A stretch of 64,000 bases of DNA from CBFFRJ01 sp963530515 (GCA_963530515.1 CAUSEC010000011.1:74912-138911); one strand, 5' to 3'. Positions 50,288-59,534 are shown, counted from the stretch's first letter. Numbers and translations: made by a program. Notes: generated from the letters alone by a model not told the origin.

Positions 50288-51337
50288 ATGGCGAGTGGCT
50301 CGTTGCCCGATGCTGGGCAGATCCTCAATTCTTTAATCAACAGTATTTTGCTGGTTGATGATGAGCTGGCGGTGCATTACGCCAATCCGGCCGCACAACA
50401 GCTACTGGCGCAAAGTTCGCGTAAATTATTCGGCACGCCGTTGCCGGAACTGCTGAGCTATTTTTCACTGAACATCGTACTGATGCGTGAAAGTCTTAAT
50501 GCCGGGCAGGGATTTACGGACAACGAAGTGACTCTCGTGATTGATGGTCGCTCACACATTCTTTCGTTAACGGCGCAACGGTTGCCTGAAGGCCTCATCC
50601 TGCTGGAGATGGCACCGATGGATAACCAGCGACGTCTTAGCCAGGAACAGCTACAACACGCTCAGCAGGTCGCCGCACGCGATCTGGTGCGAGGCCTGGC
50701 GCATGAAATTAAAAACCCGCTCGGCGGCTTACGTGGTGCGGCGCAACTGCTGGCGAAAGCCTTGCCTGACCCGTCACTGACGGAATACACCAAAGTGATC
50801 ATCGAGCAGGCTGACCGGCTACGTAACCTGGTCGACAGGCTGTTAGGGCCGCAGCATCCGGGTATGCACGTGACCGAAAGTATCCACAAAGTCGCTGAGC
50901 GCGTGGTAAAACTGGTGTCGATGGAGCTGCCGGATAACGTCACTCTGGTGCGCGATTACGACCCAAGCTTACCTGAGCTGGCACACGACCCCGACCAGAT
51001 CGAACAGGTTTTACTGAATATCGTCCGCAATGCTTTACAGGCCCTTGGCCCGGAAGGTGGAGAAATCATTCTGCGGACGCGCACTGCCTTCCAGTTAACG
51101 CTGCACGGCGTACGTTATCGCCTCGCCGCGCGAATTGATGTGGAAGATAACGGACCGGGCATTCCCTCGCATTTACAGGATACGCTGTTCTACCCGATGG
51201 TCAGCGGGCGTGAAGGCGGCACCGGACTGGGCTTATCTATCGCTCGCAGTTTGATCGATCAACATTCTGGCAAAATTGAATTCACCAGTTGGCCAGGCCA
51301 TACCGAGTTTTCGGTGTTCCTGCCTATTCGGAAATAG
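50288..51337 (+). CDS. glnL: Nitrogen sensor kinase/phosphatase GlnL (NtrB)
   Basis: Cytoplasmic histidine kinase that phosphorylates NtrC under nitrogen limitation and, with PII, dephosphorylates it when nitrogen is ample. The 349 residues contain an N-terminal PAS domain (SILLVDDELAVHYANPAAQQ), the H-box with H139 in GLAHEIKNPLGG, the N-box NIVRNALQALG, and G-boxes VEDNGPGIP and GGTGLGLSIAR. The start MASGSLPDAG corresponds to E. coli MATGTQPDAG. Confidence 0.97.
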   Translation: MASGSLPDAGQILNSLINSILLVDDELAVHYANPAAQQLLAQSSRKLFGTPLPELLSYFSLNIVLMRESLNAGQGFTDNEVTLVIDGRSHILSLTAQRLPEGLILLEMAPMDNQRRLSQEQLQHAQQVAARDLVRGLAHEIKNPLGGLRGAAQLLAKALPDPSLTEYTKVIIEQADRLRNLVDRLLGPQHPGMHVTESIHKVAERVVKLVSMELPDNVTLVRDYDPSLPELAHDPDQIEQVLLNIVRNALQALGPEGGEIILRTRTAFQLTLHGVRYRLAARIDVEDNGPGIPSHLQDTLFYPMVSGREGGTGLGLSIARSLIDQHSGKIEFTSWPGHTEFSVFLPIRK

Positions 51338-51345
51338 AGGTGTTT

Positions 51346-52755
51346 ATGCAACGAGGGATAGTCTGGATCGTTGATGACGATAGCTCCATCCGTTGGGTGC
51401 TTGAACGCGCGCTCACCGGTGCTGGCTTGAACTGCACGACCTTTGAGAATGCAAATGAAGTGCTTGATGCGCTGACCACCAAAACCCCGGATGTGCTGCT
51501 GTCGGATATCCGTATGCCGGGAATGGACGGTCTCGCGCTGCTAAAGCAGATTAAACAGCGTCATCCGATGCTTCCGGTCATCATAATGACCGCGCATTCA
51601 GACCTGGATGCCGCAGTTAGCGCCTATCAGCAAGGGGCGTTTGATTATCTGCCGAAGCCTTTCGATATTGACGAGGCGGTCGCGCTGGTTGAGCGTGCCA
51701 TCAGCCACTATCAGGAACAGCAGCAGCCACGCAACGTGCAGGTAAGCGGCCCGACCACCGACATCATTGGCGAAGCGCCAGCGATGCAGGACGTGTTTCG
51801 GATCATCGGTCGCCTGTCGCGATCGTCCATTAGCGTGCTGATCAACGGTGAATCCGGGACTGGTAAAGAGCTGGTGGCGCATGCCTTGCACCGTCATAGC
51901 CCACGCGTTAAAGCGCCCTTTATTGCGCTGAACATGGCGGCCATCCCGAAAGACTTGATTGAATCCGAGCTGTTTGGTCATGAGAAAGGGGCATTTACCG
52001 GCGCGAATACCATTCGCCAGGGCCGCTTCGAGCAGGCGGACGGTGGCACCCTGTTCCTCGATGAAATCGGCGATATGCCGCTGGATGTGCAAACCCGCCT
52101 GCTGCGCGTGCTGGCAGACGGTCAGTTCTACCGCGTGGGTGGCTATGCGCCGGTCAAAGTGGATGTGCGTATTATCGCGGCAACCCACCAGAATCTGGAA
52201 TTGCGCGTGCAGGAAGGGAAATTCCGTGAGGATTTATTCCACCGCCTGAACGTCATCCGCGTGCATCTGCCGCCACTGCGTGAGCGCCGGGAAGATATCC
52301 CGCGTCTGGCGCGCCACTTTTTGCAGGTTGCCGCCCGCGAACTGGGTGTCGAAGCCAAGCTGCTGCACCCGGAAACCGAAGCCGCGCTGACGCGTCTTGC
52401 CTGGCAGGGTAACGTTCGCCAACTGGAAAACACCTGCCGCTGGCTGACGGTGATGGCCGCAGGCCAGGAAGTGTTGATTCAGGATTTACCGGCAGAATTA
52501 TTCGAAATGACGGTGCCGGACAGCCCGTCACAATCCTTGCCGGACAGCTGGGCAACCTTGCTGGCGCAGTGGGCCGATCGCGCACTGCGTTCCGGTCATC
52601 AAAACTTGCTTTCCGAAGCGCAGCCCGAAATGGAGCGCACGCTGCTCACGACCGCGCTGCGGCACACGCAGGGGCATAAGCAAGAGGCGGCTCGCCTGCT
52701 CGGATGGGGACGTAACACCCTGACGCGCAAGCTGAAAGAGTTGGGAATGGAGTAA
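51346..52755 (+). CDS. glnG: Nitrogen regulator GlnG (NtrC)
   Basis: Sigma-54-dependent response regulator. The 469 residues have the receiver domain with D54 (LLSDIRMPGMDG), the AAA+ domain with Walker A GESGTGKE, the sigma-54-contact GAFTGA loop (HEKGAFTGANT) and Walker B GGTLFLDEIGD, and a C-terminal Fis-type helix-turn-helix (HKQEAARLLGWGRNTLTRKL). The start MQRGIVWIVDDDSS at 51346 matches E. coli; the open frame upstream lies in glnL. It follows glnL by eight bases. Confidence 0.97.
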   Translation: MQRGIVWIVDDDSSIRWVLERALTGAGLNCTTFENANEVLDALTTKTPDVLLSDIRMPGMDGLALLKQIKQRHPMLPVIIMTAHSDLDAAVSAYQQGAFDYLPKPFDIDEAVALVERAISHYQEQQQPRNVQVSGPTTDIIGEAPAMQDVFRIIGRLSRSSISVLINGESGTGKELVAHALHRHSPRVKAPFIALNMAAIPKDLIESELFGHEKGAFTGANTIRQGRFEQADGGTLFLDEIGDMPLDVQTRLLRVLADGQFYRVGGYAPVKVDVRIIAATHQNLELRVQEGKFREDLFHRLNVIRVHLPPLRERREDIPRLARHFLQVAARELGVEAKLLHPETEAALTRLAWQGNVRQLENTCRWLTVMAAGQEVLIQDLPAELFEMTVPDSPSQSLPDSWATLLAQWADRALRSGHQNLLSEAQPEMERTLLTTALRHTQGHKQEAARLLGWGRNTLTRKLKELGME

Positions 52756-52866
52756 TAACCGGACAATTTGTAAAGATCGAATAGTGAGCGCAAATTGCTG
52801 CAATTTTGCGCTTTACTGTTCCGATGAGTTCAGTATGATCTTGCCCGTTCACGGGGGAACTGAATC

Positions 52867-52989
52867 ATGCTGGAATCATTAATCAATATGGTATCGAGCA
52901 GCGCAGAAGTCAGTGCTGCGGCAGGCCATACACCCCAGGCAGCGGTTGCCGCAGTACTTTGCGCTGCGCTGTTTGGGCTGTTTAGCTAA
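52867..52989 (+). CDS. yshB: Small membrane protein YshB
   Basis: A 40-residue protein (MLESLINMVSSSAEVSAAAG, then HTPQAAVAAVLCAALFGLFS) that matches the known 36-residue E. coli small protein YshB, which lies at the same place between glnG and hemN. The C-terminal half is one hydrophobic helix. Relative to E. coli it has four extra residues in the AEVSAAAG region. GGGGGAAC precedes the ATG. E. coli and Salmonella YshB have been detected as small proteins; the molecular role is not defined. Confidence 0.85.
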   Translation: MLESLINMVSSSAEVSAAAGHTPQAAVAAVLCAALFGLFS

Positions 52990-52995
52990 ATTTAT

Positions 52996-53018
52996 CAGGC
53001 CTGCGCTTTGCAGGCCTG
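52996..53018. terminator. Stem-loop between yshB and hemN
   Basis: CAGGCCTGC-gcttt-GCAGGCCTG, nine-base perfect arms, between the convergent yshB and hemN genes. The T-runs on both sides are poor, so it may act with Rho or mainly protect 3' ends. Confidence 0.6.
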
Positions 53019-53025
53019 GTAAGCG

Positions 53026-54399
53026 TTAAATCACCCGCGAGAACTGCTGCATGCGCGCTTTCTGACGCAAATAGACGTCAAAGCACATACAAATATTGCG
53101 AATCAGCAACCGCCCCTTCGCCGTCACCTGAATCTTATTTTCTGATACCGCCACCAGCCCATCTTTTGCCAATGGGGCAAGCAGTTGCAGGTCTTCAGCA
53201 AAGTAGGTTTTGAAGTTCAGATCCCACTGGTTTTCCACCGCGGCAAAATCCAGGCTGAAGTGACAAATCAACGCCTTAATTACATCACGACGAATGCAAT
53301 CATCCTGAGTGAGTGCAATGCCACGCCATAAAGCGTTGCCGGTTTCGTCTACCTGCTGGTAATACGCTTTCAGCTCTTTTTGGTTCTGCGCGTAGCTGTC
53401 GCCGATCATGCTGATGGCGGACACACCCATGCCCAGCAGATCTGAATCGCCCTGGGTGGTGTACCCCTGGAAATTACGGTGAAGTACCCCTTCACGCTGC
53501 GCCACGGCCAGTTCGTCATCCGGGCGGGCAAAATGGTCCATGCCAATGAACTGATAGCCTGCATCGGTCAGCGAAGTGATGGTCTGTTGCAGAATATCCA
53601 GCTTTTGCTGGGCGGACGGCAGGTCAGCATCTTTGATTTTGCGCTGTGCAGCAAACAGGGTGGGTAAATGGGCGTAGTTAAACACGCTCAGACGGTCAGG
53701 GTTGAGTTCAGCGACACGGCTAAGGGTGAAGGCGAAGCTTTCGGGTGTTTGCTTTGGCAGGCCGTAAATCAGGTCGATATTGGTCGACGTGAAACCTATC
53801 TCGCGCGCACGGTTGATCAACGCAAAGATGAAGTCCTCATCCTGCTCACGGTTCACCAGACGCTGAACCTCTTTGTTGAAGTCCTGCACGCCCATGCTCA
53901 GACGGTTAAAGCCTTCTGCACGCAGATGGTCAAGCACATCGAGCTCAATCTCACGCGGGTCAACCTCAATGGAGATTTCGGCATCGGCGTCAAAATGGAA
54001 ATGTTGGCGTAGCAGCCCCATCAGGCGGCTGATTTGCGCTTTATTCAGGTAGGTTGGCGTACCGCCACCCCAGTGTAGCTGGCTGACGCAGCGATCGGTG
54101 AACAGCGGTGCGCGATGCAGTATTTCTTGCTCCAGCGCATCCAGATACTGATCGGCTTTGTGCTGCTGGCGGGTAACGATTTTATTGCAGCCACAGAAGT
54201 AGCAGAGCTTGTGGCAAAACGGGATGTGCACATACAGCGAGAGCGGGCGGCCCGGATAGCGGGCAACGGCAGCGCGGAAATCCTCTTCACCATAGCGTTC
54301 AGAAAACTCGAGCGCTGTGGGATACGACGTGTAGCGCGGCCCGGAATAGTTATATTTCTGGATGAGGGCCAGATCCCAGTCAATACGTTGCTCAGACAT
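53026..54399 (-). CDS. hemN: Oxygen-independent coproporphyrinogen III dehydrogenase HemN
   Basis: Radical-SAM enzyme that converts coproporphyrinogen III to protoporphyrinogen IX without oxygen. The 457 residues match E. coli HemN; the 4Fe-4S motif is CHKLCYFCGC (CxxxCxxCxC), followed by GGGTPTYLNKAQISRL and SIEVDPREIELDVLDHL. The stop of an upstream 60-codon frame ends two bases before its ATG. Confidence 0.97.
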   Translation of the reverse strand: MSEQRIDWDLALIQKYNYSGPRYTSYPTALEFSERYGEEDFRAAVARYPGRPLSLYVHIPFCHKLCYFCGCNKIVTRQQHKADQYLDALEQEILHRAPLFTDRCVSQLHWGGGTPTYLNKAQISRLMGLLRQHFHFDADAEISIEVDPREIELDVLDHLRAEGFNRLSMGVQDFNKEVQRLVNREQDEDFIFALINRAREIGFTSTNIDLIYGLPKQTPESFAFTLSRVAELNPDRLSVFNYAHLPTLFAAQRKIKDADLPSAQQKLDILQQTITSLTDAGYQFIGMDHFARPDDELAVAQREGVLHRNFQGYTTQGDSDLLGMGVSAISMIGDSYAQNQKELKAYYQQVDETGNALWRGIALTQDDCIRRDVIKALICHFSLDFAAVENQWDLNFKTYFAEDLQLLAPLAKDGLVAVSENKIQVTAKGRLLIRNICMCFDVYLRQKARMQQFSRVI

Positions 54400-54401
54400 G
54401 C

Positions 54402-54584
54402 TTACTCCTTCCGATGATGCCGCTGTCGTTTACGGCGGCCCGGCCTGACCACTTGTCGGGTCATGAGCCGGTTGCGCAGCCACACTTTGCGCTGCGACAA
54501 CCGCTGTAGTTTAACGAATAACCACACCAGATAACATATAACCGGAAGGGTTATAAGCAGGACTATCGTGCCTGCCGGGTGCAA
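54402..54584 (-). CDS. Predicted small single-pass membrane protein between yihI and hemN
   Basis: I do not recognise this gene. A 60-residue frame fills the gap between yihI (stop 54588) and hemN (start 54399) almost exactly. It would start at TTG, with GGTGGA from the yihI end as ribosome site. The N-terminal part is one hydrophobic helix (TIVLLITLPVICYLVWLFV, residues about 6-24). The rest is very basic (RLSQRKVWLRNRLMTRQVV, then RPGRRKRQRHHRKE). A basic region after a helix predicts the C-terminus in the cytoplasm. The tight fit favours a real gene, but the start codon is weak and chance cannot be excluded. Confidence 0.5.
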   Translation of the reverse strand: MHPAGTIVLLITLPVICYLVWLFVKLQRLSQRKVWLRNRLMTRQVVRPGRRKRQRHHRKE

Positions 54585-54587
54585 ATG

Positions 54588-55103
54588 TTAGTTTCCACCC
54601 TTCAGAAGACGCATCATATCTTCCTGCTTCTCGTCTTCTTCTTCATCTTCGTCATCGTCGTATGACAGGCCCAGCTTCTGCATCAGTTCATCGATACGAT
54701 CCAGTTTGGCATCCACCCATGACTGCTCTTCAGCGGTCAGGGTTTCACCCTCTTCAAGACGTTCCAGCAGCGCGTCCAGGCGCTCATCGTTCTCCAGCAA
54801 ATCCAGCTCAGCCTGCGGTGAAAGCATAGGTTTCTCGCTCTTTGGTTTGTGCTGCTTAGTGACCGGGGTGTCTGTCACGCCCAGTGGAATGGGAGTTTTA
54901 CTGCCGATACGAGGGTCTTTCTGCTGTTTGCCTTTCGCAGAAGCACCCGCTGCACCACCACCGTTGGCACGGCTACCCGCAGCATGACCGCGATGTTTTT
55001 TATCGCGTTTGCGATCGCGCGCTTCCTGGTTCAGTTCTTCGCGCGTTTTGCGGCGTGCTTTTACAGGGCGTTTCGCGCCTGCAGCGGAGGTTGGTTTTTT
55101 CAT
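54588..55103 (-). CDS. yihI: Der GTPase-activating protein YihI
   Basis: A 171-residue protein that stimulates GTP hydrolysis by the ribosome-assembly GTPase Der. It has the expected layout: a basic, disordered N-terminal half (KRPVKARRKTREELNQEARD), a conserved centre LSPQAELDLLENDERLDALL, and a highly acidic tail (SYDDDEDEEEDEKQED). It lies downstream of the CsrC RNA on the same strand. Confidence 0.94.
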   Translation of the reverse strand: MKKPTSAAGAKRPVKARRKTREELNQEARDRKRDKKHRGHAAGSRANGGGAAGASAKGKQQKDPRIGSKTPIPLGVTDTPVTKQHKPKSEKPMLSPQAELDLLENDERLDALLERLEEGETLTAEEQSWVDAKLDRIDELMQKLGLSYDDDEDEEEDEKQEDMMRLLKGGN

Positions 55104-55171
55104 GATGTTTTATCTTTAAGTCGTTTTCTTCAGTATAGAATTGCGGCGAAATCTAGCAGAAAGCAAGCAAA

Positions 55172-55416
55172 GAAAAAAGGCGACAGAGCAATCTGTCGCC
55201 TTTTTTCCTGACTCACAACCCTTAGCGGGTCAGACATTCCGTGTTTGCCAACAACAAACCCTGTTTATCCCTTGGCTAATACCGTCCGTGATACGGTTCC
55301 ATTTCCTGTAAAAAACGCCTCCAGGCGCTGGTCATCCTGACAATCCTGCGTCTTCGCCTCCTGGCGCTCCTGACCCTCATCCTTAAGTCGATTTCCTGTT
55401 GGCTTCCTCGCCCTGA
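55172..55416 (-). ncRNA. csrC: CsrC regulatory RNA, CsrA antagonist
   Basis: Read on the minus strand, the sequence from about 55416 (GGGCGAGGAAGCCAACAGG) to the terminator at 55179-55200 resembles E. coli CsrC throughout. It is rich in GGA motifs (AAGGATGAGGGTCAGGAGCG, CAGGAGGCGAAG, CAGGATGACC, CAGGAAATGG) that titrate the translational regulator CsrA. The terminator GGCGACAGA/TCTGTCGCC with a T-run is almost identical to that of E. coli. It lies in the same place, between yihI and yihA. The 5' end is placed by comparison and may be off by a few bases. Confidence 0.92.
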
Positions 55417-55563
55417 CGCACACTTTACCTTGTTCAGTTAAACTAACAAGCAACGAAACGGTACAAAAAGGGATTTTCAGATAATTACCTGGAAATAAGC
55501 TTATGATTTAAAACAGTTTGAATTTTTTTACGCCTGCGAATTCTCTGAAATCTCGCATAGCAT

Positions 55564-55582
55564 TACTGGCCGATCTCTCACA
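55564..55582 (-). promoter_or_regulatory. Candidate UvrY site of csrC
   Basis: On the minus strand TGTGAGAGATCGGCCAGTA resembles the TGTGAGAGATC half of the inverted repeat bound by UvrY upstream of E. coli csrB/csrC. It is about 155 bp before the CsrC start, the distance expected for the distal UvrY site. The second half is poorly conserved. Confidence 0.4.
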
Positions 55583-55681
55583 CCGGTTGTGGCATTCGTC
55601 TACTGCTCATAGCAATCAGAAAAGCCTTTTGCCTGCATTCGGGTATAATCCCCTTCAGATTACGATTTTGGAGACGACCAC

Positions 55682-56311
55682 GTGACTACCTGGAACTACC
55701 AACAGACGCATTTTGTCACCAGTGCGCCCGATATTCGCCACCTTCCTTCTGATACCGGTATTGAAGTGGCATTTGCTGGCCGCTCCAATGCGGGGAAATC
55801 CAGCGCCCTGAATACGCTGACCAATCAGAAGAGCCTGGCGCGCACCTCAAAAACACCTGGCCGTACCCAGCTGATCAACCTGTTTGAAGTCGCAGAGGGC
55901 AAACGCCTGGTCGACTTACCGGGCTACGGTTACGCGCAGGTACCGGAAGAGATGAAAATCAAGTGGCAGCGTGCGCTGGGTGAATACCTGGAAAAACGCC
56001 TGTGTCTGAAAGGTCTGGTGGTGCTGATGGATATTCGCCATCCCCTGAAAGATCTGGATCAGCAGATGATCGACTGGGCTGTAGCAAGCGATATCGCCGT
56101 GCTGGTGCTGCTGACGAAAGCCGATAAGCTGGCGAGCGGCGCGCGCAAAGCGCAGGTGAATATGGTTCGCGAAGCGGTGCTGGCGTTCAACGGTGATGTG
56201 CAGGTTGAGCCGTTCTCCTCGCTGAAAAAGCAGGGCGTGGACAAGCTGCGTCAGAAGCTCGATACCTGGTTTAGCGAGCTGGAACCCGCGACGGAAGCGG
56301 AAGAAGAGTAA
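55682..56311 (+). CDS. yihA: Ribosome biogenesis GTPase YihA/EngB/YsxC
   Basis: A 209-residue essential GTPase for 50S subunit assembly. Motifs are G1 GRSNAGKSSALN, G2 region TPGRTQ, G3 DLPGYGYA and G4 TKADK. The start is GTG at 55682 (MTTWNYQQTHFVTSAPDIRH), aligned with E. coli, with GGAG upstream. It lies between the divergent CsrC and the convergent Spot 42 RNA. Confidence 0.96.
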   Translation: MTTWNYQQTHFVTSAPDIRHLPSDTGIEVAFAGRSNAGKSSALNTLTNQKSLARTSKTPGRTQLINLFEVAEGKRLVDLPGYGYAQVPEEMKIKWQRALGEYLEKRLCLKGLVVLMDIRHPLKDLDQQMIDWAVASDIAVLVLLTKADKLASGARKAQVNMVREAVLAFNGDVQVEPFSSLKKQGVDKLRQKLDTWFSELEPATEAEEE

Positions 56312-56318
56312 TACGGAG

Positions 56319-56342
56319 CGCGGCGATAGCCGCGTTTTTTTT
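56319..56342 (+). terminator. Terminator of yihA
   Basis: CGCGGC-gata-GCCGCG followed by eight Ts, seven bases after the yihA stop. Confidence 0.88.
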
Positions 56343-56365
56343 GCCTGAATTTTTCTTTGCCGCAA

Positions 56366-56474
56366 TAAAAAACGCCCCAGTCATTACTGACTGGGGCGGC
56401 TAAAATATTCAGCCAAATCCGATTACGTGAAGTAAAAGGTCTGAAAGATAGAACATCTTACCTCTGTACCCTAC
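56366..56474 (-). ncRNA. spf: Spot 42 RNA
   Basis: The minus strand from 56474 (GTAGGGTACAGAGGTAAGAT...) to 56366 reproduces the 109-nt Spot 42 RNA of E. coli essentially base for base. It ends in the terminator CGCCCCAGTCA-gtaa-TGACTGGGGCG with a T-run. Spot 42 is a Hfq-dependent sRNA, repressed by CRP-cAMP, that represses galK and many genes for secondary carbon sources. It lies downstream of polA, as in E. coli. The unpaired regions used for target binding are conserved. Confidence 0.97.
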
Positions 56475-56621
56475 GCGAATAACTCTACTCTCTTTTCGTT
56501 TTCGCACAAAGCACTTTTTGTAGTTTATTTTCAACCTTTACATAGGGAATTCTAATGATCGTCACAAAACATGTAAGTTATGTTGCTTACTTACAGAAAA
56601 ATGACCTTATTAGACGAACAC

Positions 56622-59411
56622 TTAGTGCGCTTGATCCCAGTTTTTACCGCTTCCGACTTCCACCAGCAAAGGTACGTCCAGCGTTGTACTGCTTTCCATG
56701 AGCTCATGGATCTTCTTCGATACTGCGTCCAGATCGTCCTGATGCACTTCAAACACCAGTTCATCGTGGACCTGCATGATCATTTTCACGCGCGGTTTTT
56801 CGCTTTCCAGCCAGGCATCTACCGCAATCATAGCCCGCTTGATAATGTCAGCGGCCGTGCCCTGCATCGGGGCGTTGATTGCCGCACGCTCTGCGCCCGC
56901 GCGACGGGCACCGTTACTGGATTTGATGTCCGGCAGATAGAGTCGACGTCCTTCGAGCGTTTCAACATAGCCCTGCTCTTTCGCTTGTGCGCGAGTACGC
57001 TCCATATAGTCCATAACGCCAGGATAGCGCTCAAAGTAGAGGTCCATATATTTCTGCGACTCTTTGCGCGGAATATTAAGCTGACGTGACAAACCAAACG
57101 CGCTCATGCCGTAAATCAGACCGAAGTTGATCGCTTTCGCACTGCGACGCTGCTCATTGGTGACGCTTTCCAGCGGCATACCAAACACTTCTGCCGCCGT
57201 GGCGCGGTGAATGTCTTTCCCTTCGGCAAACGCCGACAGCAGGCCTTTATCACGCGATAAATGCGCCATGATGCGCAGTTCAATTTGCGAGTAGTCCGCA
57301 GAGACAATCACATAATCTTCCGGCGCAATAAACGCCTGACGGATGCGTCGCCCTTCTTCGTTACGCACCGGGATGTTTTGCAGGTTCGGATCGGTTGAGG
57401 ACAGACGACCGGTTGCCGTCACCGCCTGATGATAAGAGGTGTGCACACGGCCGGTTTTCTCGCTGATCATCAGCGGCAGTTTGTCGGTGTAGGTCGATTT
57501 CAGTTTTGATAAACCACGGTGCTCCAGAATGACTTTCGGCAGCGGATAATCCAGCGCCAGCTCTTCCAGTACCTCTTCCGAGGTTGACGGCGCACCACCA
57601 GGGGTTTTCTTCAGCGGTTTAATACCCTGTTTTTCAAAGAGGATCGTCTGCAGCTGTTTTGTCGAAGCCAGGTTAAACGGCTCGCCGGCAATCTCGTGCG
57701 CTTTCTTCTCTAGCTCTGTCAGACGCAGGGCTATCTCGGAAGAGTGTTTACGCAGAACCGAGGGATCAATGTTGACGCCGTTACGTTCAATGCGCGACAG
57801 AACAGGCACCAGCGGCATCTCGATATGCTGGAAAACATTCAGCGGACCGGCATGTTTTTGCAGCTCTGGCCACATTTTCAAATGCAGCTGTAGGGTGACG
57901 TCGGCATCTTCTGCAGCGTAACGCCCGGCCTGCTCAAGATCGATCTGGTTAAAGGTCAGCTGATTTTTTCCCTTACCGGCAATCTCTTCAAACGTAATGG
58001 TTTTGTGCTTCAGCCAGCGATCGGAGAGGCTGTCCATATCATGACGGCCGGCCACGCTGTCCAGCGTGTAGGATTCAAGCATGGTGTCAAACACAATGCC
58101 GCGCAGCTCAATGCCGTAGTTTTGCAAAATACCGCGGTCATACTTCAGGTTTTGCCCCACCTTCAGCGCCTTTTCGTCTTCCAGCAACGGCTTAAGCAAT
58201 TCCAGCGCGCGTTCACAGGAAATCTGCTCGGGTGCATCCATATAGTTGTGCGCAACCGGTACATAGGCTGCAACACCGGGCTCAGTCGCGAAGGACAAAC
58301 CAACCAGATTGGCACTGACGTTATCCAGGCTGTCGGTTTCCGTATCAAACGCAAACAGAGGGGCTTTCTTCAGTTTCGCAATCCACTCCTGGAGTACAGA
58401 TTCATCAAGGATGGTGACGTAGTTATCAGCCGAGAGCTGAGCGGCGGCCACTTCTTCAGCGTCCGCTTCAACCACAATGGTTTCCTGTGGCTTCGCGGCC
58501 GGTTTGGTCCCTTTCGCCTGGAGCCACTTCCCGGCTTCCACATCCACAATCCAGCGCTTGAATTCGTATTTCTTGAACAGATCTAACAGCACGTCTGCTG
58601 CGGGTTGCTGTACCTCAAGCTGCTCACAGGTCAGCTCCAGCTCAACATCCGTTTTGATGGTGGCCAGTTTGTAAGAGAGATAGGCCAGGTCTTTATTCTG
58701 CTCGAGTTTCGCAGCCATGGTTTTGGCACCACGGAAGGTGAGCCCGGCAATTTTGTCTGGGTTGGCATAGAGCGTGTCCAGGCCCCCCAGCCCCTGAAGC
58801 AGCCCTTGTGCGGTCTTCTCACCCACACCCGGCACGCCTGGAATGTTGTCTGAGGAATCCCCCATCAATGCCAGGAAATCGATAATCAGCTCAGGCGGTA
58901 CGCCATACTTGGTAACCACTTCTTCTGGCCCAAGAATGGTGTTGGTCATGGTGTTAATCAGTGTAATCCCCGGCGTCACCAGCTGTGCCATGTCTTTATC
59001 GCCGGTGCTTATCAGTACCGGACGACCCAATTTTTCGGCTTCGCGCGCCAGGGTACCAATCACGTCATCCGCTTCTACGCCAGATACCGCCATCAGCGGT
59101 AATCCCATTGCCCGCACCATCTCGTGCAGCGGCTCAATCTGCGCACGCAGATCGTCCGGCATGGGGGGACGGTGAGATTTATAATCCTCAAACAGCTCAT
59201 CGCGGAACGTTTTGCCTTTCGCATCAAACACAACCGCAGCGTGACTTGGTTGATACTGCAAAATTAAGCTGCGCAGCATGTTCAATACGCCGTACATCGC
59301 ACCGGTTGGCTCTCCCGCGGCATTGGTCAGCGGAGGGAACGCGTGATAGGCGCGATAGAGGTAGGAAGAACCGTCAACGAGGATAAGGGGGTTTTCTGGG
59401 ATCTGAACCAT
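56622..59411 (-). CDS. polA: DNA polymerase I PolA
   Basis: Repair and Okazaki-fragment polymerase. The 929 residues contain the N-terminal 5'-nuclease domain (LVDGSSYLYRAYHAFPP, VSGVEADDVIGTLAREAE, GDSSDNIPGVPGVGEKTA), the 3'-5' exonuclease domain with its DTETDS motif (FAFDTETDSLDN), and the polymerase domain with motifs A (VSADYSQIELRI), B (RRSAKAINFGLIYGMSAFG) and C (MQVHDELVFEV). All acidic catalytic residues are present. The start at 59411 (MVQIPENPLILVDG) matches E. coli; an ATG three codons upstream is possible. Confidence 0.97.
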   Translation of the reverse strand: MVQIPENPLILVDGSSYLYRAYHAFPPLTNAAGEPTGAMYGVLNMLRSLILQYQPSHAAVVFDAKGKTFRDELFEDYKSHRPPMPDDLRAQIEPLHEMVRAMGLPLMAVSGVEADDVIGTLAREAEKLGRPVLISTGDKDMAQLVTPGITLINTMTNTILGPEEVVTKYGVPPELIIDFLALMGDSSDNIPGVPGVGEKTAQGLLQGLGGLDTLYANPDKIAGLTFRGAKTMAAKLEQNKDLAYLSYKLATIKTDVELELTCEQLEVQQPAADVLLDLFKKYEFKRWIVDVEAGKWLQAKGTKPAAKPQETIVVEADAEEVAAAQLSADNYVTILDESVLQEWIAKLKKAPLFAFDTETDSLDNVSANLVGLSFATEPGVAAYVPVAHNYMDAPEQISCERALELLKPLLEDEKALKVGQNLKYDRGILQNYGIELRGIVFDTMLESYTLDSVAGRHDMDSLSDRWLKHKTITFEEIAGKGKNQLTFNQIDLEQAGRYAAEDADVTLQLHLKMWPELQKHAGPLNVFQHIEMPLVPVLSRIERNGVNIDPSVLRKHSSEIALRLTELEKKAHEIAGEPFNLASTKQLQTILFEKQGIKPLKKTPGGAPSTSEEVLEELALDYPLPKVILEHRGLSKLKSTYTDKLPLMISEKTGRVHTSYHQAVTATGRLSSTDPNLQNIPVRNEEGRRIRQAFIAPEDYVIVSADYSQIELRIMAHLSRDKGLLSAFAEGKDIHRATAAEVFGMPLESVTNEQRRSAKAINFGLIYGMSAFGLSRQLNIPRKESQKYMDLYFERYPGVMDYMERTRAQAKEQGYVETLEGRRLYLPDIKSSNGARRAGAERAAINAPMQGTAADIIKRAMIAVDAWLESEKPRVKMIMQVHDELVFEVHQDDLDAVSKKIHELMESSTTLDVPLLVEVGSGKNWDQAH

Positions 59412-59534
59412 GATGTCCATGCCTGTTTATCAATTTATGGTTAAAGGATGCCACAGACAGGCGAAAACATCAGTTTTTCACCGTCATTGCCGAAAAAGAA
59501 TTGTCGATCACCACGATCATTTATGCCTTGCTTC

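Noticed and set aside
55265..55453. 62-codon minus-strand ORF
   Set aside because: It lies within the CsrC RNA and its upstream promoter. The repeated GGA motifs are CsrA-binding sites, and the frame has no protein-like features.
56550..56570. CRP site of spf
   Set aside because: TGTGACGATCATTAGA on the minus strand has one good half only and lies about 85 bp upstream of the Spot 42 start. CRP repression of spf is known in E. coli, but I could not place the site with confidence.
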